Shown here one piece after another: positions 17,149-26,226 of a stretch of 64,000 bases of DNA (position 1 is the first letter of the stretch; every line of letters begins with the position of its first letter). The notes beneath the pieces were generated by a model. The model did no database searches. It was not told the DNA's origin and saw only the letters and a program-made list of their open reading frames with translations. The DNA is from Thiobacillus sp. 0-1251. GTDB taxonomy: Bacteria; Pseudomonadota; Gammaproteobacteria; Burkholderiales; Thiobacillaceae. A program made the translations under genes and the position numbers. The stretch covers positions 310,001 through 374,000 of the forward strand of contig MKWL01000001.1 in NCBI GenBank assembly GCA_001899305.1, in the 5' to 3' direction.

Positions 17149-17490
17149 ATTTTCCTCCGGAAAAGAGATGAACAAACGAACCTCCAGACGGTTGTCCGAC
17201 AAGGTACTTTGCATTAAACGAGGTGCTCCGCCTGTACACAATCGCCTTCCCCCCAACTTCGTGTCAGACAATCCCGAATAAGAAACGGTACGGTGAAAAA
17301 GAAACACGCGGGAGCGCGAGTGACGGGCTTTAAGCCCCGGGGGATTCATGATTTATTCCCAGCGTAGGGCGGTATCCGGGGGGCTTGCCGAATCCCGATC
17401 GGTCACGCCGCAACAGGTCTGAAGTGGCAGGCGGATGTATACGTTTAGGCGCGCTGTTTAGGCAAAGCTGGGCAGACGATCCCTTATGCT
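17149..17490. other. 342-bp gap between hemerythrin and tsdA
   Basis: No gene seen. The left end should hold the hemerythrin promoter. A GGGCTT-T-AAGCCC hairpin at 17325-17337 lies downstream of tsdA; it has no run of T after it on the minus strand, so it is at best a weak terminator. Confidence 0.5.
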
Positions 17491-18468
17491 CTAGAAGGAT
17501 TTGCCTTTTCTCGGGTCAGGCGGGCGCGGCTTGCTATCCAGGTATTGGGCCACATCCCAGGCTTCCTGCTCGCTCAGCGAGTTGCCTTTTCCCAGCGGCA
17601 TGTTCGCGTGGACGAATGCGGCGGCATTCTTGACCTTGGACATACCGGCGCCGCCGTTGAATGAATTCTTCCCCCACAGCGGCGGGAATACGGTGCGGCC
17701 GCTCATTTCCGTTCCCTGTCCGTCGGCGCCATGACAGAGGGCACAGTTGGCCTCGAACACCTGCTTCCCGCGTGCCGCATCCGGCTTCTGCTGCGGTTTT
17801 GGAAGCTGGGGATAGCCGCGTCCCTTGAGTTCGACCCCGAGCGGCGCGCCCTTGGCCAGCCAGTAGCTGTAGCTGACCAGTGCCACCATTTCCTTGCTGT
17901 CGGGGGCCGGCGCTTTTCCGTTCATGCTGAAGCGGAAGCATCCGGCGAGACGCTCTTCATAGGTGTTGACGTGCTTGTTCTTGTCGCGATAGGCCGGAAA
18001 CATGCCATACGCGGCCCACAAGGGCGCCGAATCCGCCTTTCGGCCGGCGCCCAGATGACAGTTCACGCAATTGAGCTTGTTGTCGACATATTGGCGCGCA
18101 TAGGTCTGGGTGTCGGTGAAGATGGCCTTGCCCAAACGAACGGCTTGGCCGAATTCGCCGGTGGGCATGGTCTCGTCGGGCGGAGGCGAAAAATCGACCT
18201 GGATGGTCTTGGCGTTGCGCAGTCTGGCAGGGTCGGGCGTTTGCTCGATCACTTTGGGCATGTCCGTGCCGGGCACCTTGCCATGGTCCGAGGTACCTGC
18301 TGGTGGCGCGGCCGCCGCAGGCGGCGGAGCGGTCTCGGCAACGAGGGTAGCCGGGATCGTGATGATGCCAGCCACCACGAGCACTCCGCTGACGGCCATC
18401 ACGATCCAGCCGGGATGGAATTTTCGCGTCTGCTTCTGGCTTTCGTACCAGGTTCTGAATGACATCAT
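17491..18468 (-). CDS. tsdA: Thiosulfate dehydrogenase, catalytic diheme cytochrome c
   Basis: 325 residues. Joins two thiosulfates into tetrathionate in the periplasm. An N-terminal membrane anchor (about 20-44) is followed by an Ala/Pro linker. The first haem site is Cys134-x2-Cys137-His138 (CVNCH) in a TsdA context (GRKADSAPLWAAYGMFPAYR); Cys177 in RLAGCFRFSMNG corresponds to the unusual cysteine ligand of the active-site haem. The second haem site is CALCH at 242-246. C-terminal NMPLG and QEAWDVAQYL are family features. Its start overlaps the end of tsdB by four bases, so the two are translationally coupled. Confidence 0.93.
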   Translation of the reverse strand: MMSFRTWYESQKQTRKFHPGWIVMAVSGVLVVAGIITIPATLVAETAPPPAAAAPPAGTSDHGKVPGTDMPKVIEQTPDPARLRNAKTIQVDFSPPPDETMPTGEFGQAVRLGKAIFTDTQTYARQYVDNKLNCVNCHLGAGRKADSAPLWAAYGMFPAYRDKNKHVNTYEERLAGCFRFSMNGKAPAPDSKEMVALVSYSYWLAKGAPLGVELKGRGYPQLPKPQQKPDAARGKQVFEANCALCHGADGQGTEMSGRTVFPPLWGKNSFNGGAGMSKVKNAAAFVHANMPLGKGNSLSEQEAWDVAQYLDSKPRPPDPRKGKSF

Positions 18469-19202
18469 TTCTCCTTCCCTGGGCGCGACGGGTTCTCGAG
18501 ATACCGGCTGACGGCGGCGATTTCCGCGTCGCTCATTTTCTCGGCGACGGCCTGCATCAGGCCCAGCGGATCATTGGTTCGCTGGGCCGCTCTCCAGGCG
18601 TTCAGCTGGGTCTGGGTGTAGGCCATGGGCTGGCCGGCGAGGGCGGGGAAATGCGGTGGAACGCCTTCGCCCGCGATACCGTGGCAGGCGAAACAGGCGG
18701 GCATTTCCTTGGTCCAGTCGCCTTCCGTGGCGATTTTCAGCCCCTGCGCGTATTGAGCCGATGGGGTGTGCGGCGCGCCCGCCTGCTTCCAGCCGGGGAG
18801 GCCGGCATAGTAGTCGGCGGCATCGCGCATCTGCGCGGCGCTGAGCGAACGGGCGATCGGCGCCATGACAGGATTTTTACGCTCGCCGCCGGCAAACGCC
18901 TGGAGCTGCTTCAGCAGATAGGCCTGGCTCTGTCCTGCGAGCCGCGGAAACCCGGCCGCTGCCTGGCCTTCTCCCTGGGCACCATGGCAGGTCATGCAGG
19001 CGGGGGTGCCGCCGTTACCTTTCTGCGCGAGCGTGGCGCCGGCAAGACCATCGGCGTGCGCCAGCGACGCGCCTGTCACGACCCACGTAATCGACGCGAC
19101 GCCTGCGAGCAGGGACGTGATGCGGGCGGGAGGGCGGGCAAGGCGAGGCAGAACGCGAATCCTTGATCCCGGTATCCAGGCAACGATGAACGACAGTGGC
19201 AT
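18465..19202 (-). CDS. tsdB: Diheme cytochrome c, TsdB-type electron acceptor of TsdA
   Basis: 245 residues. An N-terminal export signal ends near residue 50 (SLAHA-DGL). Two c4-like halves each carry one haem motif: CMTCH at 69-73 and CFACH at 170-174, each followed by FPxLAGQ, the hallmark of cytochrome c4. Placed immediately upstream of and overlapping tsdA, it is the expected partner that takes electrons from thiosulfate oxidation to terminal oxidases. The long basic N-terminus before the hydrophobic stretch suggests that the real start may be internal; the ATG at 19202 is the first available. Confidence 0.85.
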   Translation of the reverse strand: MPLSFIVAWIPGSRIRVLPRLARPPARITSLLAGVASITWVVTGASLAHADGLAGATLAQKGNGGTPACMTCHGAQGEGQAAAGFPRLAGQSQAYLLKQLQAFAGGERKNPVMAPIARSLSAAQMRDAADYYAGLPGWKQAGAPHTPSAQYAQGLKIATEGDWTKEMPACFACHGIAGEGVPPHFPALAGQPMAYTQTQLNAWRAAQRTNDPLGLMQAVAEKMSDAEIAAVSRYLENPSRPGKEK

Positions 19203-19351
19203 GGAGGGGCTCCCATTGGTTGGCCGAGTAGACAGAATAGAGGAACCCCGAGTGGCCTGCAGTCAGTCTAGCGTCAGGCACGCGGTAGGACATGTCTGAC
19301 AGCAGCGCATCCGTGCGATGCCGGAATACGGTTGCGTGAGCGTTGCGGGCC

Positions 19352-19897
19352 TTACCCGATGGTTTTGCCCGGTTGGAGCGGGTCGAAATCCACCCAGTCG
19401 CCGTCGCGCAAGGTGCCCTCGATTTCTTCTACCTCGTCTGCATATTCGCTCAGGATCTCGATCGCGCTGTCCCGCCGGGCTGGGGCATCGGCCGCAACCG
19501 CCAGCAGCATGCCAGGTTCGCGGGGCGGCGGACTGTCCGGCTCCTGCGTCTCGTTTTCGTCCATGCTTTTCAGCGCGCCCACCAGGGCGCCGGCATAGGC
19601 GCCGACTGCGGCCCCGAGCAAGGGCCCAACGGGTCCGAGCGTGGGGAGCGTCGCCACGCCGACCAGCGTACCGGCCCCCAGCCCGCCGGCGGCCCCCGTC
19701 ATCGCGCCGGAACCGGCCTCGTGCGTACCCGGCGATTCGTCCAGATCGCCGCCCACCGGGTGGATGGCGTGCTGGCCGTGCGGATTGACGTACACCAGAC
19801 ACATCTCGGGCTTGCGGAATCCGACCCGCCCCAAGTCGCGTACCGCGGAATCTGCGCTCGATAGCTGCTGGAAACGGCCGACGATCAATGTACTCAT
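19352..19897 (-). CDS. Glycine-zipper stress membrane protein
   Basis: 181 residues starting MSTLIVGRFQQLSSADSAVRDL. The N-terminal alpha/beta part resembles the general-stress (DUF1269/YflT-like) domain. The centre (about 65-110) is a Gly/Ala-rich membrane hairpin (GAMTGAAGGLGAGTLVG, then LLGAAVGAYAGALVGAL). The C-terminal soluble part follows a Pro-rich linker and ends DFDPLQPGKTIG. The ATG at 19897 is well spaced from AAAGGAGC. Similar proteins occur in stress clusters of Betaproteobacteria; function unknown. Confidence 0.75.
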   Translation of the reverse strand: MSTLIVGRFQQLSSADSAVRDLGRVGFRKPEMCLVYVNPHGQHAIHPVGGDLDESPGTHEAGSGAMTGAAGGLGAGTLVGVATLPTLGPVGPLLGAAVGAYAGALVGALKSMDENETQEPDSPPPREPGMLLAVAADAPARRDSAIEILSEYADEVEEIEGTLRDGDWVDFDPLQPGKTIG

Positions 19898-19943
19898 CAC
19901 AAGCTCCTTTCTAGGGTGGCGGAAATGGACTGGCGGAAGCGGG

Positions 19944-21386
19944 CTACAGCCAGTATTCGAACCGCCGAGCGACCCATTCCTCCATATGCTGCAGGGGAGA
20001 ACGGCGTTGCCAGCGGGCAGGTTCGATCAGGGTGGAAGCCGCCCGATCCCGGTCGAACATGGCTTCCATCTGCCGTGAGAAATGGGTGCCCAGAATCACG
20101 GCATTGATTTCGTCGTTGTGCAAATAGCTTCGCCAGTCGAGATTGGTCGAACCGATCGTCGCCCATACACCGTCGATCGACGCCGTCTTGGCATGCAGGA
20201 CGGTATCGCGGCGCTCGTAGATCCGGACGCCGGCGCGCAGCAGTTCGGTGTAATGCGACCGTCCGGCCTGGAAGACCAGCCAGGAATCGCTTTTTCCGGG
20301 CAGGATGAGTTGCACGTCCACTCCGCGGCGTGCCGCGCCGATCAAGGCGCGAACCAGATGGGGATCCGGCACGAAATAGGCATTGGTCAGATGGACGAAA
20401 CGCTCTGCGTGGTCGATGGCGGACAGCAGAGTGAGATAGATCGGACTGGCAGGTTCGTCCGATTCGCTGGCGATGGCCCGTACGATTTCATCGCCCTCGG
20501 TGACGAGTTTCGGGAAATAGTGTTTCTCGGGCAGCGGCGGGCCTTTTTGCCGTGCCCAGGTGTCCATGAAATCTTTCTGGAGCTCGGCGACGACCGGACC
20601 TTCGATCTGCAGTTGCGTGTCGCGCCACCCGACCTGGGATTTGCCATGCTTCTTCTTGGGCGATCGGGAGAACGAGCCGCTCGAATACGATTCGCTGATA
20701 TTGATCCCGCCCAGAAAGGCGACCCGGCCATCCACCACGAGCAGCTTGCGGTGGTCGCGGTTGTTGAGCCGCCATTTCCGCTTGTGGGCGTTCGCCGGGT
20801 TGATCGGGTTGAACTCGAGAATCCGGATGCCGCCCTCGCGCAGACGATCGAAGAATTCCGCAGGGGTGTCCAGGCAGCCGACGCTGTCGTAGATCACGTT
20901 GACCTGAACACCCGACGCCTGTTTGGCCAGCAGCAGGTCGGCAAATTCGGTGCCGATCCTGCCGTCGTCGAAGATATAGGTTTCCAGGTTGATGACGTGC
21001 CTGGCGGCGCGGATGGCCGCAAACATGGCGGCATAGGTGGCAGGTCCGTCCTGCAGCAGGCTGAGCTTGTTGCCCAGCACCAGCGGACTGTCCTGGTTCA
21101 GCGCCTCCTCGACAGCAAGATGCCTTTTCAGGATGGCGTCATCGCCTGAGGCGGCTTTCAGGGTATCGATGATCTGCCTGCTTGTTTGCGCCGAAACCTG
21201 GCCGTGGGCGTTTTCAAACGCCACGGGCCCCGACTCGGGTATCGGGTGCATCGTCTCAGGCAGCGTCGGGTGCAGCGTGGCACAGGCTGCAAGCGAGGCG
21301 ATGGCGAGCAGGGCCAGCCATTGGAACAGGCCCGGAAAGAGCAGGGTTCGGGAATGGCCGACAGCGGGTGAAGTCAATCTCCGCAT
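19944..21386 (-). CDS. Phospholipase D-family lipoprotein, cardiolipin-synthase-like
   Basis: 480 residues. Signal sequence with lipobox LAAC near residue 35. Two HKD phosphodiesterase motifs: HRKLLVVD (in NNRDHRKLLVVDGRVAFLGG) and HAKTASIDG followed by GSTNLDWRS, which together form one active site. The pattern fits cardiolipin synthases of the ClsC/YmdC type, which join phosphatidyl groups. A lipid-anchored, periplasm-facing form is unusual for ClsA but seen in related PLD proteins. Three genes upstream on the same strand form an envelope-stress run. Confidence 0.88.
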   Translation of the reverse strand: MRRLTSPAVGHSRTLLFPGLFQWLALLAIASLAACATLHPTLPETMHPIPESGPVAFENAHGQVSAQTSRQIIDTLKAASGDDAILKRHLAVEEALNQDSPLVLGNKLSLLQDGPATYAAMFAAIRAARHVINLETYIFDDGRIGTEFADLLLAKQASGVQVNVIYDSVGCLDTPAEFFDRLREGGIRILEFNPINPANAHKRKWRLNNRDHRKLLVVDGRVAFLGGINISESYSSGSFSRSPKKKHGKSQVGWRDTQLQIEGPVVAELQKDFMDTWARQKGPPLPEKHYFPKLVTEGDEIVRAIASESDEPASPIYLTLLSAIDHAERFVHLTNAYFVPDPHLVRALIGAARRGVDVQLILPGKSDSWLVFQAGRSHYTELLRAGVRIYERRDTVLHAKTASIDGVWATIGSTNLDWRSYLHNDEINAVILGTHFSRQMEAMFDRDRAASTLIEPARWQRRSPLQHMEEWVARRFEYWL

Positions 21387-21389
21387 GTT

Positions 21390-21803
21390 TCATTTTCCGG
21401 ATCCGCTCGCGCGAGCGGGATGGATCGGTTTACGCCCGGCGCGAGCTGCTGCCATCAACCAGTCGAGAGCGTGAGCGCCGGGCGATGGCACGAGGGCAAG
21501 CACCTGCCGCGCAAGCAGGCCGACCAGCACCGATCCGCTCAAACTGCGCCAGGGTTTCCAGTACATCAGTATCATGCCTGCCAGCATGCCCCCGCCGAGA
21601 CTGGCATACGGGTTGTCTGCCACAACCCGGCGTGCAACCGGGAGAGCGCTCCGGGCTAGTTGGTCGAGCACTCCCAGTGCGCCGGGTGCGTGATGATCCC
21701 GCAGGCGGGCGAGCCGTTGTCGCAGGATGGCGCGGTTGAGCGCCAGCCGATCCTCGGGGTCGGTGGGATGATCCGTTTGGATTCCGGGTACAGGCGTCGT
21801 CAT
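21390..21803 (-). CDS. Small membrane protein accompanying DUF883/holin-like genes
   Basis: 137 residues. A cytoplasmic N-terminal helix (RLALNRAILRQRLARLRDHH) precedes a membrane stretch (about 72-107: GGGMLAGMILMY, then LSGSVLVGLLARQVLAL) and a short basic tail. Overlaps the next upstream gene by four bases (ATGA), so it belongs to the operon 22515-21390. The position matches the YqjK-type third gene of yqjD-yqjE-yqjK clusters, but I cannot confirm family membership from sequence. Confidence 0.7.
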   Translation of the reverse strand: MTTPVPGIQTDHPTDPEDRLALNRAILRQRLARLRDHHAPGALGVLDQLARSALPVARRVVADNPYASLGGGMLAGMILMYWKPWRSLSGSVLVGLLARQVLALVPSPGAHALDWLMAAARAGRKPIHPARASGSGK

Positions 21804-22174
21804 TGCGGTTTCTTCCAGCCAGCCAATTGCATGTCGTCCGCGACTTGGGCGCGCACGCGCCTAAACGCCGGGTATCCCGGCGTGTCGCTCTTCAGGCGCC
21901 AGGCTCCGAACGCGGCAACGGCCAGGGGTATGAGGGGCACTGTCCACAGCAGCCAGTACCAGCCTTCGTCAGCCGCATGCAGCATCAGGGCGATGCCTGC
22001 AAACATTACAGCGAGCAGGACGCCCGCACCCAGCAATAACAAATAACCCAGGCGCCGGAGCAGGCGCGCCTGCAAGTGCATCGCCTCCTGCCGAATGAGC
22101 GCGGAATAGGCGGCTGCATGCTCGGCCAGGAGGGCTGGCTCGTCCAGCAATATCCTGAGCAGAGGCGGCCACAT
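21800..22174 (-). CDS. YqjE/phage-holin-like (DUF1469-type) membrane protein
   Basis: 124 residues. A soluble N-terminal helix (ALLAEHAAAYSALIRQEAMHLQ) is followed by two membrane helices (about 43-67 and 73-93), then a polar tail. This is the layout of the Actinobacteriophage-holin/YqjE superfamily that accompanies DUF883 proteins. It is not a lysis gene here: there is no endolysin and the neighbours are stress genes. Four-base overlap with the following gene. Confidence 0.75.
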   Translation of the reverse strand: MWPPLLRILLDEPALLAEHAAAYSALIRQEAMHLQARLLRRLGYLLLLGAGVLLAVMFAGIALMLHAADEGWYWLLWTVPLIPLAVAAFGAWRLKSDTPGYPAFRRVRAQVADDMQLAGWKKPQ

Positions 22175-22206
22175 CCTTCAGCGCCCCTTCCCATGGCGCA
22201 GGCCCA

Positions 22207-22515
22207 TCACGAATGCCCGTGACGTTTGCCGACCGTCCCTGCGAGCATGGCGATCGCTGCGCCCGCCGCGGCCGCCATCAACAGGGACTTCAAGGGCTGG
22301 GCCTGCACATATTGGGCGGCCTGGTCGGTCGTGTGGCTGAGGGCTTCGCGGACTTGCGCAGCGCTGTTGCGGAAAATTTCCTTGCCTTGGGCGGCAGCTT
22401 CGGCTGCACCCGCCTTTGCCTCCTCCAGCGAGCGGTTAACGTGCTCTTTGGCTGCATTGCTGCCGGTGTCGTTCTGCGAATTCGGGGTCTTGGGATTGAG
22501 AGTTGTCGGTTCCAT
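22207..22515 (-). CDS. DUF883 (ElaB/YqjD)-family membrane-anchored protein
   Basis: 102 residues. A long amphipathic helix (about 20-75, with AKEHVNRSLEEAKAGAAEAA and RNSAAQVREALSHTTDQAA) is followed by a C-terminal anchor (about 78-95) with GxxxA spacing. E. coli YqjD and ElaB are stationary-phase proteins that tether ribosomes to the inner membrane; the same is plausible here. First gene of a three-gene operon. Confidence 0.88.
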   Translation of the reverse strand: MEPTTLNPKTPNSQNDTGSNAAKEHVNRSLEEAKAGAAEAAAQGKEIFRNSAAQVREALSHTTDQAAQYVQAQPLKSLLMAAAAGAAIAMLAGTVGKRHGHS

Positions 22516-23010
22516 GGAAGCGTTCCTTTAATTAATAAACGTGAAAAGAAAAAGGCGAGCCAGCATCTGATTGCAGGCCTGGAGTGATCGTAAGCCTGGA
22601 CCGGAGCGATTCGAATGGGTGTATGCCGCGACCCCTTGTCCGTCAATGCTTTGATCGTGTGTAGGCGACATCCGACGGAATGCCTGAGGCTGGATGGGGT
22701 CGGACGAGGCTTACAGGGGGAGGAACCGTTTGCCGGGATGCGTCGTGGTGTTCTCCGACAGACGCTTTCTATTCCCCGATTCAGGATGAAGCCATTGCCG
22801 TAACGACATCATCTGGAAAACGCATGTCGATGCTGCCGAGCTTCACTCTGTCGCGATCACGCTCCCTCTCCGCCCCCGTGGAGCGGGGATATGGCGGATC
22901 GGTGCGGAATCACTGTTCTTGCGCTTTCCCCGTTCCCTGCGGAAGGCGCTTGTCGTGCGCTGGTGCTGTGCCTGCGCTTTTACCGCAATACCCTGTGAGG
23001 AGAGATCATC
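22516..23010. other. 495-bp divergent intergenic region
   Basis: No supported gene. It separates the leftward DUF883 operon from the rightward DUF1328 genes and should contain both promoters. I saw no clear -35/-10 pair, riboswitch or repeat; an AT-rich stretch at 22528-22552 lies just upstream of the DUF883 gene. Confidence 0.5.
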
Positions 23011-23184
23011 ATGCTTAAATGGGCGCTGTTATTTTTCATCGTGTCGCTGATTGCCGGCCTGTTCGGGTTCACTGGCATTGCCGCGGGTGCTGCCGCTGCG
23101 GCCAAGATCCTGTTCTATATCGCGGTCGTTCTTTTCGTCGTGTTTCTGCTACTGGGGGTGTTCGCGGCACGGGCAATCAAGTAA
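23011..23184 (+). CDS. DUF1328 (YtjA) small membrane peptide, copy 1
   Basis: 57 residues with two membrane helices separated by a Gly/Ala turn ([16 protein letters not shown]), the signature of DUF1328/YtjA peptides common in Proteobacterial stress clusters. Start ATG follows TGAGGAGAG. The function is unknown; expression is typically high in stress or stationary phase. A paralogue lies 167 bases downstream. Confidence 0.88.
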   Translation: MLKWALLFFIVSLIAGLFGFTGIAAGAAAAAKILFYIAVVLFVVFLLLGVFAARAIK

Positions 23185-23351
23185 GCATGCCTGTCGGTTA
23201 CGCCGGTGTGTCAGCGTTATCTGACAGGCCTTTCAGTGGGGGCCGATGGTGCGGGCTGGCGCCCGCCTTAAGCTGGTAAGTAACCACTACAGGGAATCTT
23301 GTCCTGTTACGCCCCTTCCATTTCCCGTGCAGAAAATTCAGGAGAACGCTC

Positions 23352-23516
23352 ATGTTGTATTACGCACTGGTATTTTTTATTATCGCCATCATCGCCGCCG
23401 TGTTCGGATTTTCAGGGCTGGCGGCCGGTGCGGCCGGCATCGCCAAGATTCTGTTTATCGTGTTTCTGGTGATGGCGCTCGCCACCTTCGTGGTCAATCT
23501 CATGCGGGGTCGTTGA
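23352..23516 (+). CDS. DUF1328 (YtjA) small membrane peptide, copy 2
   Basis: 54 residues: [20 protein letters not shown], then [15 protein letters not shown] and a second helix ending NLMRGR. Clearly paralogous to copy 1 (shared FGF-[TS]-G-[IL]-AAGAA and AKILF) but diverged in the second helix, so not a recent duplication. ATG follows GGAGAACGCTC. Ends 48 bases before the response-regulator gene. Confidence 0.88.
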   Translation: MLYYALVFFIIAIIAAVFGFSGLAAGAAGIAKILFIVFLVMALATFVVNLMRGR

Positions 23517-23564
23517 CATGGCTGGGCCCAGATCGGCGGAAGTCCTGCAGAACGGGAGCATGGC

Positions 23565-24200
23565 ATGATCCAGGTCGCCATCGTGGACGATCACCAAATT
23601 GTTCGAACCGGATTTCGCGAACTGCTGAATGAAGATTCCGCGATCAGCATCAGTTTCGAGGCGGCGAACGGCGACGATGCGCTTGCTCACTTGCGCACCA
23701 CGCCATGCGACGTGCTGCTGCTTGATATTTCATTGCCAGGCAAGAGCGGGGTGGATGTGTTGCGTACCGTACGACAGCGCCACCCCGACCTCAAGGTGCT
23801 GATTCTGAGCGGCTTCCCGGAGGAAAGCTATGCGTTGGCCATGATCAAGAATGGCGCCAACGGTTATTTGTGCAAGGACTGCGAACAGGCCGAATTGTTG
23901 AAGGCGATTCGTACGGTATCGCTTGGGCGCCGCTATGTGTCGCCGCGCACTGCGGAATTGCTTGCAGATGAAATGAGCGGCGGGCGCAGCGGTGAACCGC
24001 ATGAAATTCTCTCGGATCGCGAGCTTCAGGTTTTTTTGCGGCTGGTGCGCGGCGAATCCGTGTCCGAGATTGCCGAACAGCTGCATCTCAGCGTCAAGAC
24101 CATCAGTACCTATCGTTCGCGGCTGACCGAGAAGCTCAATGTCACCAGCAACGCGGAACTGGCAACCTATGCAATACGACACGGACTCATTACGCAATAA
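23565..24200 (+). CDS. NarL/FixJ-type response regulator
   Basis: 211 residues. Receiver domain (about 1-120) with acidic pocket VAIVDDH, phosphate acceptor Asp in LLLDISLPG and Lys near LCKDCE; LuxR-type helix-turn-helix (about 145-205) with LSDRELQVFLRLVRGESVSEIAEQL split over that region and HLSVKTISTYRSRL as recognition helix. It is the probable partner of the NarX-type kinase at 24660-26039, with a receiver-only protein between them. Confidence 0.92.
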   Translation: MIQVAIVDDHQIVRTGFRELLNEDSAISISFEAANGDDALAHLRTTPCDVLLLDISLPGKSGVDVLRTVRQRHPDLKVLILSGFPEESYALAMIKNGANGYLCKDCEQAELLKAIRTVSLGRRYVSPRTAELLADEMSGGRSGEPHEILSDRELQVFLRLVRGESVSEIAEQLHLSVKTISTYRSRLTEKLNVTSNAELATYAIRHGLITQ

Positions 24201-24231
24201 CGCGGCGTCTTATCGGGTGAGTGCCCATCAC

Positions 24232-24639
24232 ATGCTTTCCGATACTTCCATGTTGAAAGTTTTTCTGATCGAGGATTCGCTTTTATTGCAGGAGCTGCTC
24301 GGCGGCATACTGGGTGAACTCGACGGAGTCGAATTCTGCGGTTGCGCGGAGGGTGAAACCGAGGCACTGGGCCGCCTGGCCGAGACGCCGGTCGATCTGG
24401 TGATTATCGATATCGAACTCAAACAGGGCAGCGGTATCGGCGTGCTGGATGCGCTGCAGACGGATTCCGGCTTGTACGGATCTCCGGACAAGGTGGTGCT
24501 GACCAACTACGCGCACGCCACCATGCGCCAGCGCTGCGACCGTTTCGGGATGGATGCCTTCTTCGACAAGTCCATGCAGATCAACCAGTTGATCGATTAC
24601 GTCAACGAAGCCGCAGCACGGAAGCAATCCTTGCCCTGA
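24232..24639 (+). CDS. Single-domain response regulator (receiver only)
   Basis: 135 residues, a CheY-like receiver with no output domain. Acceptor Asp in LVIIDIELKQGSG, acidic pair in LIEDS, switch Thr in LTNYAHA and Lys in FFDKSMQ. The ATG at 24232 is used; the ATG at 24250 (MLKVFLIED) is also possible. Lies between a NarL-type regulator and a convergent histidine kinase; it may act as a phosphate sink or bind a partner protein. Confidence 0.85.
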   Translation: MLSDTSMLKVFLIEDSLLLQELLGGILGELDGVEFCGCAEGETEALGRLAETPVDLVIIDIELKQGSGIGVLDALQTDSGLYGSPDKVVLTNYAHATMRQRCDRFGMDAFFDKSMQINQLIDYVNEAAARKQSLP

Positions 24640-24659
24640 ACCGGACCGGCGCCTGCGCC

Positions 24660-26039
24660 TCAGGCTGGAAGTGTCACCCGGATCGTGACGCCTGCATCCG
24701 GAGCGGAGCGGATGTCGAGTTGCCCTCCATGCGTGAAAACGCGGTGCTTGATGCCAGCCAGTCCATGCCGGGCGAGCTTGGGCGAAGCGGGGTCGAACCC
24801 GACGCCGTCGTCCTCGACTTCCAGTTCGATGGTTTCCGCTGTCACGTGCAGCGACACCCTGACATGGCGGGCCTGGGCATATTTTCGGATATTGGTGAAC
24901 GCCTCCTGGACGATGCGGAACAGGCTCAGCGAGACGTCCTCGGAGAGTTCGGGCTCGGACTCCGGCAATGCCACGACGACGTCGATCTTCTCCTCGCCCT
25001 GCCGAAATTCCTCGATAAGCGCCTTCAGCGCCTCGATGAGTCCAAGGTCGTATAGCAGGGCGGGCCGCAGATTGTTGGTGATGCGGCGCTTGAGCGTGAT
25101 CCCGCTGGACAGGCTCTGGCGGAGACGCACCAGACGTTGTGCAACCAGCGCCTGCGCGTCGGAGGGAAGTTTGCGCTCGATCCAGTCTGCGTCGAGCTTG
25201 GCTGCAGTCAGCAGCGCGCCGAGCTCGTCGTGCATCTCGCGCGCCAGATCCAGTTTTTCCGTCTCCCGTACCGTGGTCAGGTAGGTGGCAAGATTGGTCA
25301 GTTCTTCGGTACGGCTACGCACTTCGTATTCAAGCCGCTCGTTTTCCTGTGCCAACATGCGATGGATTTTTTCCCGTAGATCCTGTTTCTTCTGCTGCTG
25401 CGAGACGACCAGCATCAGCAACAGGAGCGAAGCGCCGGCAAGGACTATCGCGCTGAGGCGGGCATTTTCGAAGCCGTTGGTGGATTGTTTGACGTTCTGC
25501 AGATTTCTCGTGAGCAATGCGACTTTCATCGTGGCTTGTTGTTGCCGGTAGGCATCCATCGCCAGCGAATCCTGGGCAAACCAGTTGGTGTCCAGCGCTA
25601 TCCCGCCTTCCACATGACGGGCGGTGAGTTCCATGCGAGCCGCCAGGTTTTCCGCCCGTTTGACGAGTTGTTCGACGGTGCCTGCCTGCGCACCGCCCTG
25701 CTCGTCCCGCTTGATGATTTCCAACGTGTCGTGGATTTTTGGACGGACGCTCTTGTAGGCGTTGAAATAGGCCGGTTCGCGCGTGAGCGCATAGCCGCGA
25801 ACCGAGGATTGCGCCTCGACCAGAAGCTGGCTCAAACGGTCCAGATGGTCGGCTCGCTGATTCATCAAGCCGAACTCTTTCAGGGCGTCGAGGCCTGCCG
25901 AGGCTTGCATGTAGCTCGCCACCAACAGGCCGATCAGAAGCGCCATGCCGACTGCGAGATAGAGGTGGGTGCTGCGCCGCAATCCATCGTCGGATCGCGG
26001 CCTTTCATTCAATTGTGCGGGGAGAGGCGTATTCGACAT
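24660..26039 (-). CDS. Sensor histidine kinase with CHASE3 sensor, NarX/DegS type
   Basis: 459 residues. Membrane helix 1 (about 27-46), a periplasmic CHASE3-like helical sensor (about 50-195; ALTREPAYFNAYKSVRP is typical), membrane helix 2 (about 196-213), a coiled segment, then the HisKA_3 dimer domain with phospho-acceptor His in EKLDLAREMHDELGALL and a HATPase domain with VQEAFTNIRKYAQA and DDGVGFDP. This kinase class phosphorylates NarL-type regulators, and one is encoded just upstream on the other strand. Confidence 0.93.
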   Translation of the reverse strand: MSNTPLPAQLNERPRSDDGLRRSTHLYLAVGMALLIGLLVASYMQASAGLDALKEFGLMNQRADHLDRLSQLLVEAQSSVRGYALTREPAYFNAYKSVRPKIHDTLEIIKRDEQGGAQAGTVEQLVKRAENLAARMELTARHVEGGIALDTNWFAQDSLAMDAYRQQQATMKVALLTRNLQNVKQSTNGFENARLSAIVLAGASLLLLMLVVSQQQKKQDLREKIHRMLAQENERLEYEVRSRTEELTNLATYLTTVRETEKLDLAREMHDELGALLTAAKLDADWIERKLPSDAQALVAQRLVRLRQSLSSGITLKRRITNNLRPALLYDLGLIEALKALIEEFRQGEEKIDVVVALPESEPELSEDVSLSLFRIVQEAFTNIRKYAQARHVRVSLHVTAETIELEVEDDGVGFDPASPKLARHGLAGIKHRVFTHGGQLDIRSAPDAGVTIRVTLPA

Positions 26040-26226
26040 GATTGGGCTTCGCTCGCGGTCTGGATGAGCGTTTGTTTATTGCAGGAATCATCCGACAGGT
26101 CAATCCGTTCCATCCGACAGAATCGCCCCGTCGCCGGGGCATATGATGTTTTCACAATCCGGTGAAAAGACAGACTGGCACGGATTGCAAGGGCTACAGC
26201 CTATTTCTTGACTTCGGGAGAACATC

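Noticed and set aside
21800-22174. Holin-like protein as evidence for a prophage
   Set aside because: No endolysin or phage structural gene nearby; its neighbours form the chromosomal DUF883 operon.
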